A stretch of DNA of 64,000 bases from Ancistrus triradiatus. Its lineage: Eukaryota; Chordata; Actinopteri; Siluriformes; Loricariidae. A program made the position numbers and the translations under genes. The stretch lies in the NCBI GenBank assembly GCA_025084515.1, contig JAJAGP010001367.1, positions 62,001 through 126,000 of the forward strand. Reading direction: 5' to 3'. Below the pieces are notes generated by a model. That model did no database searches, was not told the origin of the DNA, and saw only the letters and a program-made list of their open reading frames with translations. This document shows, piece after piece, positions 60,111 through 64,000 of the stretch (within the stretch, counting starts at the first letter, position 1; each line of letters opens with the position of its first letter).

Positions 60111-63100
60111 ATTATTTAATTACGCAATTTAACTTTTGCTGGCATTTAATTGGTTTAAACTAAAAATTAGCTTAGAAGAACCAACCTTATTTTTGTTTTC
60201 ATAGATACAATCCATTTTATAAAATTGAATCTCAAAATGCTTAAATTAACAGAACACAAAAAAACAAAAGGGAAGTATATTCAATTTTAAACATCATGAG
60301 CCCATAAAACAAGTTGGTCAGCCTAACCGATGCACTTTCAAGCTAATAAAAAAGTAGTTACAAGAAAAGGCAAAATATATTGTTTATCAGGCTGCATAGG
60401 TTGTGGGTCACGTATAGTATCACTAACAGATCATAGTTCTTAGCCAAGCAGCTCGTCAAGTTATTTAGGACAAACCAGGCACTGAATTAGAAACCAGTCA
60501 AAAAAAAACAAAACGAAAAAAAAAAACCCGCTTTGGTGAGCCTGTATGAAAGTTTTACCACCCCGTTACATATAATATGAAAAACATAATATGAAATTAC
60601 ATGCAAAAAGTGAATTATGCTGCCACTGAAAATAAATTATCATGCCAGTTTATTGATTCACATGATGCAACACCAAACAGTGAGTTTTCTCTTTCAATGA
60701 GAAGAGGGTGGCAGAATACAGTTCCATCAGTCAACAAGCCAGAAGAACTACGTTCGTAGTTGGCAGGTGGGAGCAGCAGTTTGAACTCAGTGAGAAAACA
60801 GCTAGAGAGGCTTGTGCCAAAGGTACTAAGTAGCATGAATGCTCCTCTGCAAAGCCTGGTACCTCCCCTTCTGTAAACACAGGCCATTGCTTAATGTTCC
60901 AAGTGTCAAGCACTGAAAAGAATCCATCCACTGATTAATGAGCACGTTCTGGGAACATTCTGAAAAAGGGCATCACTGAGCTTATTCACAGTTTCATTTC
61001 AAAAGTCACAAAACATGATAAGTGTGCTATGTGGACATGTGCAGAACCACCAAAGTGATTAACAAACCAGGCATGGCAAGTAAAGTAGGACTCGGCACTC
61101 TTAAACTTGGAGTTGATCAACAGCTAATGGGATGCTTTTCACAAAGCCAAAGTAAATAGTCTTCAGATATTAGCATAGTTTGGATTTTTATTTTGAACTC
61201 TCCCAAAAAGTAAAGCAGAAAAAATGGGAAGTCGTCCTTTCATACAACCTGACTGCATGAACACTGTCATGTGAACATTAACAAGTGAGGGCAAACTTGT
61301 AAGGAATTCACCAAAAGTCTACAACAACCCAGCGGCCCATGGCTGGTTTAGATTTTGAACAACATCCTAAACATAACTTCACCCATGCAATAGATTGTAT
61401 TTATTGGAAAACTACACTTATTTCATCACTTAAAGTCGACTTCAAGTCTAACAATTCATCTGTTACTGTGCTAGACATCATGTATAATTAGGATACCAAA
61501 ATGTGATTGAGTTAAACAACGATTTTTATAATGACATCACCATTATATCTGCATTTCCCCTGACGACTTTGGTTGAAACGGACAACGCATATAAGCTCTA
61601 TTTGTGGCACTACCTTTATTTGTACTGTGAAGGAGGAGTTCAGATGTGCTTACAGCCAGATGTATTTACTTACTGCTTCAAACCTCAGAGTCACATATAT
61701 GGTATAATTACATGAATGTGGCCTGGTTGGGCAGGAAGTCTCAGAAAGTCTGAAACAACACCACCATTACACAAAAGGCTTGTGGTGAGTGCTGAACAAT
61801 GAGTTGATTTCATAATCAAACAACGTTAGAGGTGACCATTCTGCCTCGTATTTGCAAGTATGATGAATGATTGTTAATATGATACCAATTTAACATGATG
61901 CTTTAGCTGCAACTATATTTATTTGAATACATGATTTCTAAAATGACCACAATGCCGGAACTGAAATGCAAGTACCTCATGTAAGGGGCAAGATGAATGC
62001 TATTTTACAATTTGAAGATTAGTTCAATACTATGTGATTTGATTTCAATACAAGCGGAATTACATTTATAAAATGTTTCTTACATTTACTTGGACTTTTA
62101 TTTAATTGCAGACAGTACGAACCCAAGACACCATGTTTTCTGTGGTCAGCGTCATTTTATGTCAATTTACCATTTTGTAATGTTGCTATTCCTTCTCACA
62201 ACACTTTTTAGCACCGTGGATACCAAGTGATGTTGTACTCCTAAAGGCTGAACTGCTTAATGATATTAAGCACTGTAGAGGGAAAAATATGTAAACATCT
62301 CAATCATTTTCGAATGCATATGTTGACATACGCGGATATTGCTTTTGCACCATAAGACTGCAATCTCCTGGTGACATCACCTGTTTGAAATCACATTATT
62401 ACGTAGATTTTTTAAAGCTTACTTACTTTATTACTGGCCATGAATTGACCCCTCCCCACTTTTTCTAAGCCTGAAATACAGAAATAGATGTTTATTAACA
62501 AATTTAATTAAATTGGCCATACAAAATATGAAATATCCTGGATTCATACTGTCTGCAAAGAAGAAAGAGTAAACACACCGTGGTGTCTTTTTATTTGGGT
62601 GTTCCATAGCATCCCAGCTTTACCTTTACAACTTTTACATGTAACCCTAATTATTCTGCTTTAATCCAATGAATGATTGCGAACATGTAGTATAATAAAA
62701 AATTTTTTTTCTTTTTCTGCTGAAGGCAAATGGCTGATCTCTTCAAAGTGAGCCAACAATGTCTGATCAGAAAGACCTGAAGCCACTGATGGATGTCATA
62801 AAACCAATGTTTGCCAAGGGATCTTCTACATAAATGCATAGATCCTGCAAAGAGAATAGCACCTGTATGCTTACAAGAACTCAGTGTAATGCTGTAAGAG
62901 TACAAAGTAATCACTTGCCTATGTTAATATTCACTCATATTTTTAGTTAACCAAATACATATGTTACAGGATGTCACCATTCGACTGTACTGCAACTCAA
63001 TGTCAATACTTAAACATAAGTGAAATCTGTAGCACTACTGTTACCATATTAGTCCTTTAAAATAACATATGGCTAAACATTGTTTAAATATCACTCTGCA

Positions 63101-63270
63101 TTTAATAAGAATTTGCAATAAATTTGCTAAATATTTCCATTCTAGCAAGGGAAATGGAGTTTAGAAGTCAATATTGGATCAGTGCTACAGGTGTAACATC
63201 TTGAATAATTAGATAATTTCAATACTTTTGTGTGACTGACAAAGTGATAGCATAAGGTTGGGAATAGCTA
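60111..63270. other. Noncoding stretch, no gene recognised
   Basis: Unique AT-rich DNA with A-rich runs near 60,500-60,530 and 62,695-62,710. No gene or transposon is recognised. Confidence 0.5.
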
Positions 63271-64000
63271 CAGTGGAGCTTGAACGTTTGTGAACACTTT
63301 AGAATCTTCTACATTTCTGCATAAATGTGACCTAAAACATCAGATTTTCTGACAAGATCTAAAATGAAATAAAGAGAACTAAATTAAATGAATGAGACAA
63401 TTGTGTCACTTATTTACTGGGGAACAAAAATTGTCCAAATGTTACATTTCTCCGAGTGCCTTTACTTTCCGTATCTGGTGTGACCCCTTTATGCATCAAT
63501 AATGGCAACTAAATGTTTCCGGTAATTGATGATGAGTTCTTGGCTGTTCCACGACAGTCCTGCACATTGGCTGGAGGACTTTTTTTGGGCCAATCAGTAC
63601 AGAACAGCTTCAACTCTGATATGTTCCTGGGATTCCATTTATGAACTGCTCACATCACATCCTTCTACAAGATTTCCATTGGACTAAGGTCAGGACTTTG
63701 ACTTGGTCATTCTAAAGCATTAATTTTATTCTAAATTAACCATTCTTTGGTAGAACAACTTGCATGCTTTGTGTCACTGGCTAGCAGCAAGGGTACCCAC
63801 ATTCTCATACGATTTAGTTCACAGAAAGAGGTCCTGACGTTTCTCTTTTTGCTGGGATATGTCAGAATTCATCGTTTCATTGATGATGGCCAGCCATTCT
63901 GGTCCAGATAAAGCAAAAAAGGCTTAAACCATGACACTACCATGACGTTGCACAAATGGGATGAGGTTCTTATGCTGGAATGCACAGTTTTCATTTCTCC
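63271..64000 (-). mobile_element. Tc1/mariner transposon, cut by the window end
   Basis: The element begins CAGTGGAGCTTGAACGTTTG directly after a TA dinucleotide, as expected for Tc1 insertion, and continues with a long terminal region. The transposase 3' half follows on the minus strand (the text matches the family regions around the HIDR, NQDLS-like and PIEHLW blocks, with the TCAGGACTTTGACTTGGTCA block at 63,690). The N-terminal half lies beyond 64,000. Several indels are visible, so the copy is likely inactive. It is a different family from the elements at 24,773 and 41,528. Confidence 0.85.

Overview
The window looks like a teleost fish chromosome, most likely an otophysan (catfish, characin or carp relatives). 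The basis is a fish-type Foxa2 protein, AT-rich noncoding DNA with many dinucleotide arrays, several old Tc1/mariner families, hAT-type MITEs, and tRNA-derived SINEs of the DANA-like and 'GGGCGTCTGCTAAATG'-tail types. The species assignment is inference; the fish assignment is strong.

Only one protein-coding gene can be supported: foxa2 (HNF3-beta, zebrafish axial), on the + strand with two coding exons (4436-4504 and 5076-6254, 415 codons, intron phase 0). It lies between about 4 kb of upstream DNA containing its promoter and about 57 kb of downstream DNA without an intact gene. Human FOXA2 and many developmental regulators have similar gene-poor surroundings that hold long-range enhancers. 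Long unique, high-complexity blocks (about 13.95-14.2, 15.15-15.9, 20.85-21.3, 22.8-23.4, 47.4-48.7 and 49.0-49.6 kb) are candidate conserved noncoding elements, but this cannot be proven without alignment. Readable binding-site matches include a near-perfect HNF1 site (21,075), an inverted FOX pair (49,494), several RFX X-box-like sites (3,065; 11,153; 36,616; 47,861) and one exact GLI 9-mer (44,155).

The rest is a graveyard of mobile DNA. At least nine Tc1/mariner remnants from several families are present; the two long ones of one family are at 24.8-26.4 kb (+) and 41.5-42.9 kb (-), and one at 63.3 kb runs off the window end. There are two back-to-back hAT-like MITEs (28.9-29.8 kb), a 680-bp palindromic element (33.4-34.1 kb), about nine SINE copies or fragments, and a decayed copy of a large orphan repeat-protein family (31.15-32.44 kb).

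The oddest structure is at 23.6-24.6 kb: two inverted arms of about 180 bp flank a roughly 640-bp GA/TA/CA array. The arms differ mainly by 1-3-base indels, and the adjacent Tc1 copy carries many single-base insertions, so this stretch may be an unpolished or fold-back long-read assembly segment rather than true biology. No RNA gene, CRISPR or prokaryotic feature was found.
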